Positions 1 through 13,700 of a stretch of 64,000 bases of DNA are shown piece after piece (the stretch's first letter is position 1; each line of letters opens with the position of its first letter). The notes under the pieces are model-generated. The model had not been told where the DNA came from. It worked only from the letters and a program-made list of their open reading frames with translations, and searched no databases. The stretch is taken from NCBI GenBank assembly GCA_019843655.1, contig JACDQD010000003.1:6326925-6390924 (forward strand). Reading direction: 5' to 3'. The translations under genes were made by a program, and so were the position numbers. This DNA is from Lethocerus indicus. Lineage: Eukaryota > Arthropoda > Insecta > Hemiptera > Belostomatidae.

Positions 1-3000
1 ATAGAATATTAGTGAAGTTATGACGGAACGGACGGTATTCGAGATAAAACGAAATTTGAAATCATGACAATGGAATTTATCCGACCGTAGAGCGAATAAA
101 CAGAGGAAATGGTTAGGACGAAATAATAGCTCGCTTAAACTCCCCTATTTTTCCTCTAATACGTTCCAGGAATATTGCCTATTTCCTCGTGTTATTTCTT
201 AACAATTTGGAGACAGTGTCAGTAACTAATATTCCTCAATAGCTGTTACTGGTTTTATTATAGCCAACTTGTTTCTTTAAATCAAAGCTGGTAGTTGTCA
301 TTAAGTAGGCATTCTGACAACTTTTTTTAATCGAATTAATGAAATTTAATGAGATTAATTCATACTGGCGTTAGTATATCAGCAAACAGGTTCGTACTTT
401 AATTTTATTGGTGCAATAGACCTACTTTCCTATCCTGTAATTGTGTAAATTCAGCCAGATTTGATTGGGCATTGCTCATTGGCCGATGTGTCACTGACAA
501 ACTAAAAAAACTAAGAACTGAAAGAAACTATTTCTAAATTTAATTTATACGCCAACCCGTAAGCCCGGAATGGCGCCTATTTCTCGAAAGTTATTATTGG
601 CATCTGTTAGCATTTAATTTCCCAGTGAAATATTAGTAAAACTCCGGGCAGGTGCTCACTCCCACAGTATTTTCTGACTTAACAGAAAAAAAATTGGAAA
701 TGAAATAATTGTAATTTAATTGGCGAAGGGGGATTTGCGGGAGGAGTGGGCTTCCTCCTTGCCGCCCACGATCCGACACTAAATCACTGTCCGCCTGCCG
801 CCCCCGGCCCCGCCCCCATCCCATCTTGCTTAGCCCTATAATTTATAATTTTAATTTTTGCCCTATTCAGCGCCGCCGCCGCAATTTTTGCACCGAGGCG
901 AAATTAGCGCATACTTACTTGACGCGCCCGGTATCCGGGGCGGGGATTAGGTGGCCCGAGAGTAGGCCCTATTACCGCCCGTCCAGACCTCCGGCCAGAT
1001 CCTCAGATTTTGCGGACTCCGCCCACTTTTTACTTCCTGCACCCTGACCGAGATTTATTATTATTACCTAGCCGCAGGGAAGTATCAATTTCCCAATTTA
1101 GCTCAACCGCTTTTTGTTGAATTATTAACTGCCACACGAATCAGACATGTGATGTGAACTCGGTTGTGGATCAGTCAGTTAGTCGTTGTAGAAAAATTAA
1201 ATATCAATGAATTTATACGTAAATGAAAACATCGTACGATAGGTTCCCTACTCCTACCTTATCCACTGATGAAATCCTACTTAATTTCGCACGATTTCTT
1301 TTTAAACCGTTTGATTTTTCTAACCAGAGAAACCAGAAAATAAAAAAATGCTATAATTCTTTGACAAGCTCAATATCAAAGATTGTTAACAGAAAAATTT
1401 ACATTATTCCGTATCCAAATGGCCCGGACAACGGGCAGGAAACCAGTTTGAAATGTTTTCCGTGTAAAATTGTAAGGCTGCTTACCCGCTTTCTGTCGTA
1501 GACGCCGGCTCGTGCTCAGGGCCTGTGTATGCAGCCTGAAGTGGCGAGGTGCTTCGCTATGGTCGTATCGTAGGGACGGCGGGTGGAGGGGTCGGAAGGG
1601 GTGTTGTGGGGGCGGGGGGTAAACGCCGCGCCCAACTAAATTGAACTTGTTAACGAAAACTCGCCACTTGGAGAAGCTGCCAAGAAACTTCAATTAATTG
1701 AAACACTTTAACGAACCGTTTAATACTTGATGGGCAATCCTGCGCATTAGTGGCCCAACCTTTGGCCCCGGAGTCTCTCTATCTCGCGCATCATACTTTA
1801 ATGTTACTACGAGGTAATATGTCACATTTGTAAACTATCGTTTCAATATTGAACTTGCGCAGGAGGAGTCATCGCAAAAGTATTTACTTGTAGTAACTTC
1901 GTAATTGGAATATTAAAATTACTACTCGAATTTCATTATATAATCGAATGTTTCTTTATAAATACCAAATAAATTAACGCTGTTCAGTTGTATATTTAAA
2001 ATAAATTTCCTTACAATACTGATACACCAGGAAAAATGCATCGTTATGTTTTACTCGAAACAAAGAAAAATCAACAACAATTTATACATATCGTATGCTA
2101 TTGGGGCATTAGTGGGTTTTCGTTGAACTGTTACTGTGTGGACAAGTAAGGTGATGTACTGTATTACTAAGAAGCGGGAATCGCTAAAACGTATCTAAAA
2201 TTAGTAAATAACATTTTTCATCTATAATCTAATGGTTTAACACTATGGATGTTTTTTTATTCAGAATTGATTTAACACTTGGCTCTTCCTACCGAGCAAA
2301 GCTAGTAATCCTAAAAAGAACCCAGGGAGATTAAATTGCCAATATCTTTTCTCGGTCTAGTCAGCCCTCATAAAAACTGAGTTATGACCAATCGAAATTT
2401 ATACTTCCCGTCGAACAGAGATTGCTGATTGTAGTTGACCTATGGAAATTAAATTTTCCCAAACGTTTTAATTTATTTGGAACTGCAGTTACTCCTTATA
2501 TTGGATCTTTGTAGAATTTTAGTTCCACTGTGTTGGAATTAAAATATTTAATATTTTATAGAATCTTAATTTCCATCGTCCTTCCTCGAATTATTTATAA
2601 TCGATTAGAGATTTTTCAATTGGTAATATTTAATTTCACTACTTTCTTTCATCATGTTACAAACCAACTTTTTTCGCGAGTGCGATTTCCACGCAACAAA
2701 CGCATGAAATGGAAACAAGTATTCAAGTTTCGAAAGTGCTATGCTTAAAGTCAACAAACAATATAGTTTCAGAAGAGAGATTCTCCGATGTGAACTTACT
2801 GCAAGTAACATGAAGTTCACTTCTATTATCCATTCTATTGCGGAAGCCCAACACTGAAAACTTTATCTGTCCTTGTTTAACGCAGGTGCAACAATAAGCC
2901 ATTAATGTGACATCAACGGGGCTTATCGTCCCAATATTAAGCCCTCTGTCGGTTATACAATTTTGTACGAGTGCGGAATAATATTATAGTTATATTATTT

Positions 3001-4694
3001 TAGTTTACCAGAAGTTGGTTTGCGCCATTTTATAATAGGGGGGAACGTTTTGTGCATTAATGGCGATAGCAAGGACCCGTTAGCTGCCAAGTTTTGGACC
3101 AAATTGGCGATAGATTTCTTTTTTATTCCGAACCATCATGAGACACTTCTTGAGGATGTAATCTTAAGTTATGCACTTTTAATGAATCAGTACTTGTGAG
3201 GGGTATTTTTTGGGGGGACTCCCCGAAAAGAGGCCACTAAGTGTCCCGAAAACATGAAAAGTCACAACTGTGTGATTCAAAAGTCCGAGGGAAGCACCAA
3301 CATTCGTCCAGCGGAATGAAAGGACACGGCCCCGAGGGGAATTCGAGCGAAGGTACTTTATGATCGAAGTGTACAGGCAGAAGTAGACGGGCCGGAAAGC
3401 ATCGTTAATCGTTAATAAAAGGGCTACCGGGACAAATGGCCCTATGTACAGCCGTTTCCTTTTTAAATAGCCACACTTCCCGCGGACCATTATCACGGTC
3501 GAACTGCAAGGACAATGAAAGTTTCCCTTTGCCGAATCGGACAATTCGAGAAATATGCGAGAAAAGAAAAAGGAACACGAAAAAAGGCGCTCATTTTTGA
3601 GGTTCCGTTTTGTTTTTTCGGTTCAGCCGCGATTCACTTTTACAACGTTTCCTCTACTCGACCGATCGGGGTTGTGTATGTGGCGGATATCGTGTTCGGC
3701 CCTGGTAATCGCTACCTAGATTCGTCTGGCTCCCGGCCCACTTTCCATACTGCCGTCACGCCATACTTTAACCCAAACCCCCCCAAACAACCCCAAAACC
3801 ACCCCATGAGAACCCCAATAAGCCAGCAATTTGATATTTAATTACACTCCTAAGAGAACCACAGGTTTACGCGAGGAGCGATATCCGCCACTAATTAGCG
3901 CTATTATGCCCCAATCTATTTCAGATTAAAATAAATATTCAAATAGCATTTTAAATTTATGATCGATTATATTTGCTGAATTAACCTTAGGGTTCGTATA
4001 CAAAAATGCACGCCTGAAGAGTCTGGCGCTTCGAGGACAACATTTGGACACTTCACCCTGAATGAAAATTGGAAAGCACTCAATTTTTACGATTCTTCAC
4101 TTTTTTGGCACAAGATGCAAGAAGTATACAAAAACGGGAAATATTAATTTTAAATGATCCCCGTAATAAATAATATTTGAAATGGAATCACTTAGATTAA
4201 TCATTACATAACGTTTTGTTAAGCTCTAGCTGGGATTATATCAGGGTATAGGATAATCAATGCAAAGTTCCCATCTATAAGCATAAATAATTCTCGGATC
4301 ACTATTAATGAATGGCGAACCGTGTAACGCAATAATGAATAATTCATTACTGTTGAGGGAATAATTACTCCCGAATTGTTAACAGGCGGCAGATAGATTG
4401 AACATAGAGAAGAATAAATAATTATATTTTATGTTACCCTGAAAAGTTAGACGCAGTAAAACAAGGTTTGGATGCAATTTCGCTTATAAATTCTCTTGCT
4501 TATAATGCGATGATAGCAATCTTGCCAATTTCCTACATATTTTAGCACACATAGTTTGCTTACATAGTTGACATATTACTTTAAACAGGCGTAGAGAGGC
4601 CCGAGATATAGGCGTGTATAGTACCCATATATCGTATAAAATTTATCGTGTGCATATTTAAGAAAATAATGATATCTGTAAATTTTTAAAAAAA
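1..4694. other. Noncoding, no gene recognised
   Basis: AT-rich DNA with GC-richer patches near 720..1050, 1500..1640 and 3200..3800. Frames here are short and do not resemble a known protein. No repeat or RNA gene is seen. Confidence 0.55.
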
Positions 4695-4760
4695 GCTCAT
4701 TGGACAGAGTGATACGCACTGGACTCGAGAGTCTATTCTCCGGTGGGGGACCGAACTATG
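4695..4760 (+). repeat. Decayed tRNA-like segment, possible SINE head
   Basis: GCTC-ATTGGACA-GAGT folds as a tRNA D-arm, and CACTGGACTCGAGAGTCTA resembles an anticodon arm (TGGAC pairing with GTCTA). The following GGTGGGGGACCGAACTA sits where a T-arm and B-box would be but matches GGTTCGAATCC poorly. No acceptor stem closes the structure and the D-to-anticodon spacing is too long for a working tRNA. The best reading is a tRNA-derived SINE head or tRNA pseudogene; chance is possible. Confidence 0.4.
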
Positions 4761-7700
4761 TTCAATTAAAATTTAAACTGATTAAAAGAATTCAGCCCAC
4801 ATATTCCGGTATTCTCATTAGATTTTAATTTAACTGGCCCCCATGGTTTATTGGGGGTCACTCGTCTTTTCAATTGGGCACTAATTAAGTTATTACGAGT
4901 TTTGATCACAAATCAATCCTTTAGAAGATATACTATATCTTGATCAGATTTTTTATAATGGTAATAATTTTCCCATTACCATTACCAATTACCATTTTAT
5001 TTTTAGGAGAATAAACGATATATATTTAACAGCAACGAGGAATTATATTTGATACGAAATTTTAATGACATTTAAATTGGATTGACAACACAGGGAATTG
5101 TAAATGTGATTATAATTCTCGATTTAGCGCAAAATTAAATTCCGGTCGGTCGTTGAATAATATCGGTTTTAACGCCGTTTCCAAGAAGTAAATAATTATA
5201 TTTCCAGTTCCCTTTCATAAGTGGGGCCGATATAGGACGGACAATTACGTAATGGCGATAGCAAAATATTGTCACAAAAAGCTGTTGTTGTTATTGTTGC
5301 TGGTGTTCTTCATTAAGTTGCCGCGTTCAATAACGGAACGAATTTTCACCGAGGTACCGAAAGCCAATAGTAACAATTCTGTCCGTTTTGTATAATGAAA
5401 CGCAGGTGGCGCCGAAATACGCCGCAATTGGCCGGATATCTTAATCCCAGTCAAATATCTGGGCCCTCTCAATAATCGCTGTGAAAATTCAAAGGGTGTA
5501 ACAACCCGACAGAAAATAACTTATCTGAAGATTACTCCGATTTAACTGCAGGTTTCTGTGTCTTATTGCAGTTGTTCTTAAATAATAATTGAACTGCCTT
5601 GAGCCCTTTCTTATTTTTTGGTTATAGCAGCGTTCTATAAAGAAATATTTAATGCGATACTAGTTTAAATTGGCAGTTTTTGACGCATGCTTTTAGGTCT
5701 GTAATTACTGTTGTAATTATTACAGTGTAGTGACAGTACAAGCTTAAGAATCAAGCGCATATCGGCCACTTTATGCACACTTGCGCTATGTAAATATAGA
5801 GAAAAAAACTGAAAAATAATCTGCAGTCAGCCCACTTTAATCTTTCTTATCTAACTTTACACGGTGCTAGTTAATTTTTTATTAAATTTTGCAACGAGTT
5901 TTTCAACGGAGCGAAGGATTTACTGAATTTATTAAATAATACTTTCACCAAGGATAATTACAAGTTCGTAAATAATACAAGTGCTACTTGTACTTTACTA
6001 TCTATTTTATTTCCTTTAAATACACATACTAATATTCATCCTCCACTTTACTGTAAGGTAGTTGTGTCCACACACATTAAATACAATAATAATTCTTTAT
6101 ATATTTTATATATATTATATTAATTCTGGGTAATAGTCAGAAATCACAAAACTCAATTTAATGTCTTTATGTATTCTGTCAAAGATAGAATAGCGATCGA
6201 TGTTATGCCCTCTATTTGAAGTGAAATTTTATATAAAATTGTTATTGGTTTATAAAATAAATTGAAATTCAACGCGTTAATAAAACAATTGACGACGGAT
6301 TGGTTGCCGTAACAGTTCCCAATTTTCGATTCATTTCCGGATCCAAATCCGTACTGGGACTACAGTTCAGTGGCAACTTTCCTAAATAAATCTAGTCATC
6401 AGCTTTGGAACACAAAAGGAAAGATTTCATTACTTATCGGAAAGATTAAGATAAATTATACTAAATATTTGCCCAAACTTTGTATACTGAGTTAGTGGAA
6501 TGAGGAGGAATAAATTATATTTTGTCTTCTATTTGAACCTAAGATATATAGCCGAGGTTGTAAATTGAAAGCGGGCGGCTAGCAACGACAAATGAGATGG
6601 GTTGGTGTGGGGGAGGGGGGGTTCTCCGGTCGCGATAACTTTGTCCGGGACGTTTGTCTCTTGGACGGCCGTTAATTGAACTGCTTGAATTAATTAAAAG
6701 AGCCGGGGGCAAAAATAGAGGAGGGCGCCGGACACGTACGAGCTGCCCGAATAGCCCGGAGGAGGAGGAGGCGGAGGAGGCGGAGGAGGGAACGCCGCTC
6801 GCTCATTGAATAAGTCAGGCGGACTCTTTGGGTCCATTGGGACCTCGGTGGGCGGGGCAGCTCGGTAATCCCTTAGTTCTGAATTATTTAGAGAAAGAAG
6901 GGCATTAGCTGTAAAAGGTTTAAGTTAACGGGATGGGAGAGTACATGGGGGTGGGCGGGGGCGGTCCACTCGGTTACCAGAACACGGCCTGCGACCCCGC
7001 TTTTTTCCGGCCCGATTTCACATCTCCATATTCAAATAGATATGGCGCCCCAAGGCGATAGTGTTCAACACACGCTGAGCACTGGGGCAGAATTTGTTTT
7101 TACTTGTTCTTAGCGGCCCTTTGGAGCGAGTAAAATAACTCGAGGAAAAAATCAATTCAAGCTTTAGTTTGGGTCAGGTCCGGTCTCTGTTTGCTTCAGA
7201 GTTTCATCTCTTAATAGTAGTTGAAATGTTCATCGTTTCTTACCGCGGGTTTACCAGAAATACATATACAATAGTTACTCGATATAACATCCATCCAAGA
7301 GTCCGCGATGTTAAGAAAGCAAGAAAACTCCTAAAAAATAAATAATAAATTGAGCCATAGGTTTCTTCAAGAAACCTAGACAAATAGTGGTATCAATAAG
7401 TTTAACCTTATATTTCAAAATAACATTATTTACCTCCGTATAGATAATCTTTACAAGGAGGAACTGGAACTTCGGAATCTGTTCGATCCTAAACCTCATT
7501 TCGAAAATTTCACGCTTTAAAAACTTACATAAAATACTTCTTCCCGACGTAATTTCAGTTTATCAGTGGACAAATATTAATCTGTCGTAACGGGATCCGC
7601 CGAATGGGAGAAAGTTGGTAACAGGGCGGGATAGGGGGTATAATTTTATTCATGGAGTGGGGAAATTCCTTTGATAGCTACTGAGCTTGACAGCGGCCCC

Positions 7701-10700
7701 AAATTTAATTCGGCGGTCGACTCTATCTAAACTTCGTCGGTTTTTTTTTAACAACGACAATTATTATTTACTTTAGATATCTGCTTGTCTTTGCATTAAA
7801 ATCATACTGGCAGTCAGAACTCGGAGATGGAAAAAGTTCATGGCAATCAACATCCGTTGCTGTAACGCCTATCATATTGGCCTAATATATTACCCACTCT
7901 ATTGGCACTAGTACCGTTATTCATGTTTTTACCAATACGTGTAAATATAAGGGAATTGAGCGGATTCACTTGAACAATTAATTGTACATTGTGCCTATGT
8001 AATAGGAGGCATATATTTTCTGGATACAAGCTATCATCGTACGAAAAATTAATGTTTACTGAGTGTATAAATTCTGAACCGTTTCCGAAGTTTACCATAA
8101 ACACAGTTCTATTACTAAGCTGGGCCTCTCCCAAGATAGATGGCTTTACCAGCTGGCAAGGACAAGACAAGAGTTGTAGTCCGAGTTCGGAGTTGTTGTA
8201 CCCCGACATTAAAACTGATTCATTTGAGAACAATCATTGCGCGTGAATAATGCCCAGACACTACACTCAGTTATGGAAGCAAAATTGACTTTTAATAAAG
8301 GTCACGATTAATAACTAAAATACAATATTATTTTGAAAAAGATTAATACAGTTGTAATAATTGTATTTTACTACTTTGGATGCTCAATACTTTCAAAAAT
8401 TTCGAATCTGTATCTTGGTGGCTTGCTCATGTCGTCTACCCCTGAAGCACTCTTAATCCACGATGCGTCTGGAAGTGCACCAACATACTGCAGATAAGGA
8501 CTTTCTTGTTATTTTGTTTCTCTTCTGAATAGTATGTGTGACTTTTTTCCGGCGACATATCCACCTTAAAACCCAATAGGGGTGAGGGACAATGCCATCT
8601 TCTCCAGCGTATTCGAAACCGTCGCAGAGCCGCGTCTTTAGACAACTCCTTGTCGATAACTGGACGGAGCTCGATGGTAGCAGTAAGCTGAACGGAACGG
8701 GGAACGGCCGAGGTCCGCCTGGTTTGGTTTCGGTGGAGGGCTGGTATTTGGCACCGATCCGTTATGCCCGATTTAGTGACGGCGCGGATTCATGAAACAC
8801 CGCAGAGGGAGGAAATCCGGATTATACCGTTTGCCGCAGTCAATCGGCTTGTTAATGCCTACCTATATCACCGGACGGGCTAAATGGACATTCGGTGCAT
8901 TCATGAGTCGAACGATTGATTTCCAATTAGTTTCATTTAGAACTATTAGCTGGACCGATTTGTTAATTCTCTATATACATTTTTAATTTCACTAATAGAT
9001 AGACGTAGGAATTAATGTTTTTCCACTCGGAAACAACCTTAAAATATGGCATTATATGCGTAATACATTAATATATTGCCAGATCCAAATGGAGTGCTAT
9101 ACTACCTTGTTGGAAAGACAAAATTTATTAAAGAGGTAATCTGATATCATTATAGGATCCTTTTGTTAATTAACTCCACTAAAGTGAGGGTAGTTTCACT
9201 AAAACCCTCTATCCAAGTTTAAACTGATATAAGATGGTTCAAATCCGCTTAGTCTGGAGACATGGAGCGGGAGAATCATTGATGAGGTGCTCTAGGTTTT
9301 TAATGCACTCCTAGTCTTTTTTATATTATCCCTAACTAAAATTTCACTTTGTCGAGATCTTCAAATTAAATATAATAGCCAGTTAGAAAGTTTCGTTAAC
9401 TATTTTATCCTTTTTTTCCGTCCAAACATTTTTTTTTAATAACCACCCGATAAAATTACAACTCAGAATATTTCATTTAATTTTATATCGTAAGAAAGAG
9501 GTACAGAAAGTGTTTAAGGGCTTTTAAGATAGAAAATAGAAACTGTGTATTCCATTCAGTACAGATATTATTAATATGATCTGGGGTCTGACCGGTTGGG
9601 ACATTATCATTATCTATAAGGAAAACTGCCATTACCCTCACGACTAAGTAATTTTGGTTTCGTGGTTCACTGAGCCCTATCTGAGTGTACAACATTACTG
9701 CAGTATCAGTTCCAGGAAAAACACGCGAGCCGTGACAGACCATCAAACCGGATATTAAACCCTCTATCTAAGATTGGCATAGAGTACAGACCCGGATTTA
9801 ATATTGCGAGCATTTTTAACTAATTTAATAGACCATTGAATGGTGAACACAGAAATTTCTCGTGAGGATTCAAAGGTGATAATATTTTACTGTAGATTTA
9901 CATCTGGGGGCTAGCACCATATTTAGATAAGACAAAGTGTTAAACATAAATCAAAGGAAGCTTTAATTGATGCAACAAGAAAGAAAGAGGAATATTTTAT
10001 TCTAACGTGTATACTAGAATTTACGAGCTCCTCAGATTTAATCACTAGAAATTTGAACCGAATATTTGTATTCTATACTTACTACTTAGGAAGCGCATGT
10101 TCTTTATTAAGAGAAATTCTAGAGGAACTCTGAAGTTTCTGGAGATTGGGGTTCTGCTTAGTTTACAGGCTAAACCAAGGGTTAAATGCTGTTGCAAACC
10201 TCAACCGTTTCAGTTTCGTAAATTATGCATTACTCTTGGGAATTTTTGACTGAGTTCAGAGAATAATTTCAATTTTCTCTAATAGATCGACCCAACGGGT
10301 CGCAAATATTTATACGTTTCGAACGATTATCACAAGGGAACTGAGGTAGAGTAATCGCAATTAGCGCGATAGTATATATCGTGTTATTAATGGTGACAAT
10401 ATGAGTCGGTGTTGCCAGCGCGAAAGTGCTCTGTGTATGACCGGAATACGTCGGATGAAATTTAATTGCCGAGAGGGCAATCGAGGGGGCGGCTCTTCTG
10501 CTCTCCATACCGCGGACAGTGGCTCACCCCTATTAATAAATAAACTAAATTAACACTCGTCTACACGACTAAAAAATAGTGTTCCTATCAGCCAGGGAAT
10601 AAAGTAGAGACTTAATTAGTTAAGTGAAGGCACTTTAAATCTTATATCTTTCCAGGTTACAAATAGTCGTTCAAATATCTGACATTTTCCGATCTTCCCT

Positions 10701-13700
10701 GTCCACTCGTTTATTCCGTTCTCGTGTCTGTTCGATTTCCCCACCTACGCATGTCTGATGAGAGATTTGCTGGCTCAATTATTTGACCGCTATAGAAGGA
10801 GAAATCGGTCTAGGTTGAAATAGTCCTGCGTACGTTTCTTGTTGGGTCAGTCTGCGAATTCGTTTCTGATTAATGAAAAATTCTAGGGTACCGGGTACCA
10901 CGCCAACGGTCGCTGGCAGACCCATTAATTTATAACAATGGGGAAACGTAAATTAATTAGGCGTACTCTGCATCCCATCGAGCATGATCGAAAGCTCGGA
11001 TAAACTCTCTTGTAAACGGTCGTGTCTAATTAAAACATAAATCTGAGCCTCCCTCGACTACAGTGATACGTCCAAGTACCCTCTTTATACAGGCGTATAG
11101 TTATAGAATTCAGTATCAATGCGACGAATGTGTAATTCGCCGGTGTGGGTAGAGGGGGGGTTGGGAGGGAAGAGAGGGTGTAAAATAATATTCACTTTTG
11201 ACTCGGTTAGGGGTTGACGGCGCGTTGCGGTGACCGAGTGTGAAAAGGGGTGGTTTGGTCCCGGTTTAAAACGTTGGAGTGCCGCTTCCCCACCCCCGCC
11301 ACCGTCTGACAACGCGACGGGGCTCGTCTCCCCTTTTTCTCTCCCACCTCGCCTCTTCTCTCATTCAGAAAGTAGACAGGTGCGCTTTACCTCGTGACAC
11401 AAACGGCTGTAAAGTTACATTGAATGCCGCCGCCTCGGGCCCCCCCCCCCAATAACACGACCAAAACTCTCCCCCGCCCGCAAAACACATTCCCTCTACC
11501 CGGGTAATTTATATGTATCGGAGTCGGGTCAAAAGAAAAAAAATTCCCCCTGCTGACGTTTCCGAATAAATCTCGTTTAAATAAACACGGGCCGTATAGA
11601 TATTACCCGTAGAGATCCCCCCCCCGTTCATTCTGCACCACCAATTTAGGCTTGAATTTTAATTCGTCGCTTATACACTTAGAATGCACTCAATCAAAAT
11701 AAAATGCTCGCGGTCAGATTGATTTTGACTTCTCCTCAGTTTGTATTACGGTGCGCGATTCAATTTCGCAGTGAGCATATTTACCGAGCCGTAATAATAT
11801 TAATAGGGACCGTAATTAGCGAACTGTCAGTTGTAAATTGAAGTTGTATAATTTGTTTATCTTTGCTAATTGACAAGTATGCGATGCCCCAAGAACCTTG
11901 CGTAAAAATCGGTTTTAATATATCTTTTAACTATTATTTCCTTTAAAATATCCTTTACAGTAAGATGGGTGGTTTTCTCGTTTATATACAGTGACAAAAC
12001 CCCCGTCCGATATGTTTTTACAAAATCTCCCGTAGTAAAAACCTTATTTAATCAAAATTTATAAATAATAGTAGAGATATTATACGCAAATAATCTATAA
12101 AAATTATACAAATGATATGGATATTGCTAGTTGGTGTATCGGTATGTCACTGTGATTCTGTACCGCTTTAGATATTCTAGTATTTTATCCCAGACTATAA
12201 ATAACCGGCCCTGCACAAATATGAGATGGCGTAAAAAAATATATCCACGAATTTCTCGCCACGGAGTGACAATATTTGATGTCGGAGTTGCCGAATCGAT
12301 ACCGGGCATGAAATACAGCCGGACAGGCGTAGATTTCACCAACAAGGCGGAAATGGAATCGACTAGCCGTTAGTAGCTGAAATCCATTCCCCCCTATCTG
12401 ACGCTGACAATGATACACTGCGCTGTTATTTAGCCCGATTGGGATCGCATCAAAAATTCAATCGGGTTTTAAGTGGCCCAAACTTGACATCGGATTTAGC
12501 CGCACTTTAACCACCGAATTCATGTTTACGGTATAATCTCTCTTCTAACTTGAACGTGGCTAATTTATTTACGTAACAGCCTCCTCTCCCCCGCCCCCCA
12601 ACAACATCCGGACAAACAGCGGTGTCCGGTATAAATTTTTAATTCGAGCCATTTTCAAATCGCGGTTCGAATCGCGCCTAAATTCATTATCGGGAATTGT
12701 TAATAGAATTAAAACGAGCTTTTTAATAATCGTCAACGGCGCATTGAACCGGAGCTGAACATTTTGCATATGCACGCTTTCGCTTTCCCGCTCTGTAAAT
12801 ATTTGTCCGGTGAGATTTAATATAAGAGATTTAATGCACGTACGCCGGCTACGCTCGTGTTGGAGTGCCTTAACAGCGTTAACATTAACGGCAAGTTATA
12901 CATACTGCCGAGGCGCCCCCTCCTTCTTAAACTGAAGCATATGCAAAGCACAATTTTTATATAGTTCGTGAAACATTAAAATGGATTCTTGCATTCTTTT
13001 TTAAGCGGACATAAGAATTGATTTTATCGAATTATTCCGGCTGAATTAATTATATTCATTCTATACATTCCTTTTCGACCAGTTTGCCAGCTCATAAATT
13101 GGGCTGGTAACACTTGGGAAACGTCCTAAATTAATAACACGTATATTATTCATAATGTTCAATGGAATTCGGTTCTACAATAGATGCATTCGGCGAATAT
13201 CGATTTCAAATATTCTTAAATTGTCTTAAATCAATTTAATTCGTGAATTCTTTCCTACTAGGAGCCGAAATCAATCATACGGATGTATGTAGAACTTATA
13301 AAATCAGAGTGAATGATTTGTTTGGTTGATTCCAACTCTTAACCCCGAATACTGGTTAGATTTAGGAATACGGTCTTTCCATACCACCACCTTTAGATTG
13401 TTGTTTTATCCACATCATAAAGGCACTACAAGTTCGTACTATAATAACGTGGTTAGTGGAATACTACCGCTACTAGTGGATGTGCACAGATTAGAAGTAT
13501 TTATTCAGGGATGATTAATCCCGGCGGTGTATTCACCTTCGTGAAGCGTAAAGTACCGGGTGGGAAATCTGAAAAGTCGGACAGAAGGGAGCGCCAAGCG
13601 CAGGTCGCCGCATTATATCACCTGTTGTGGGGGGCGGATGTTGGGAGGGGCGGGCTGGTGGAGGCGGTAGCAGGAACAAACACCGCAACCGGCGTTGGCG

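Noticed and set aside
7847..8233. 128-codon minus-strand open frame with several N-glycosylation-like motifs
   Set aside because: A few frames this long are expected by chance in 128 kb of strand at this composition. I recognise no family and see no exon borders.
9236..9246. Exact tRNA B-box GGTTCAAATCC
   Set aside because: There is no A-box at the right distance and no cloverleaf can be closed around it.
12664..12674. T-arm-like hairpin CGCGGTTCGAATCGCG
   Set aside because: The hairpin is perfect, but no D-arm, anticodon arm or acceptor stem exists upstream.
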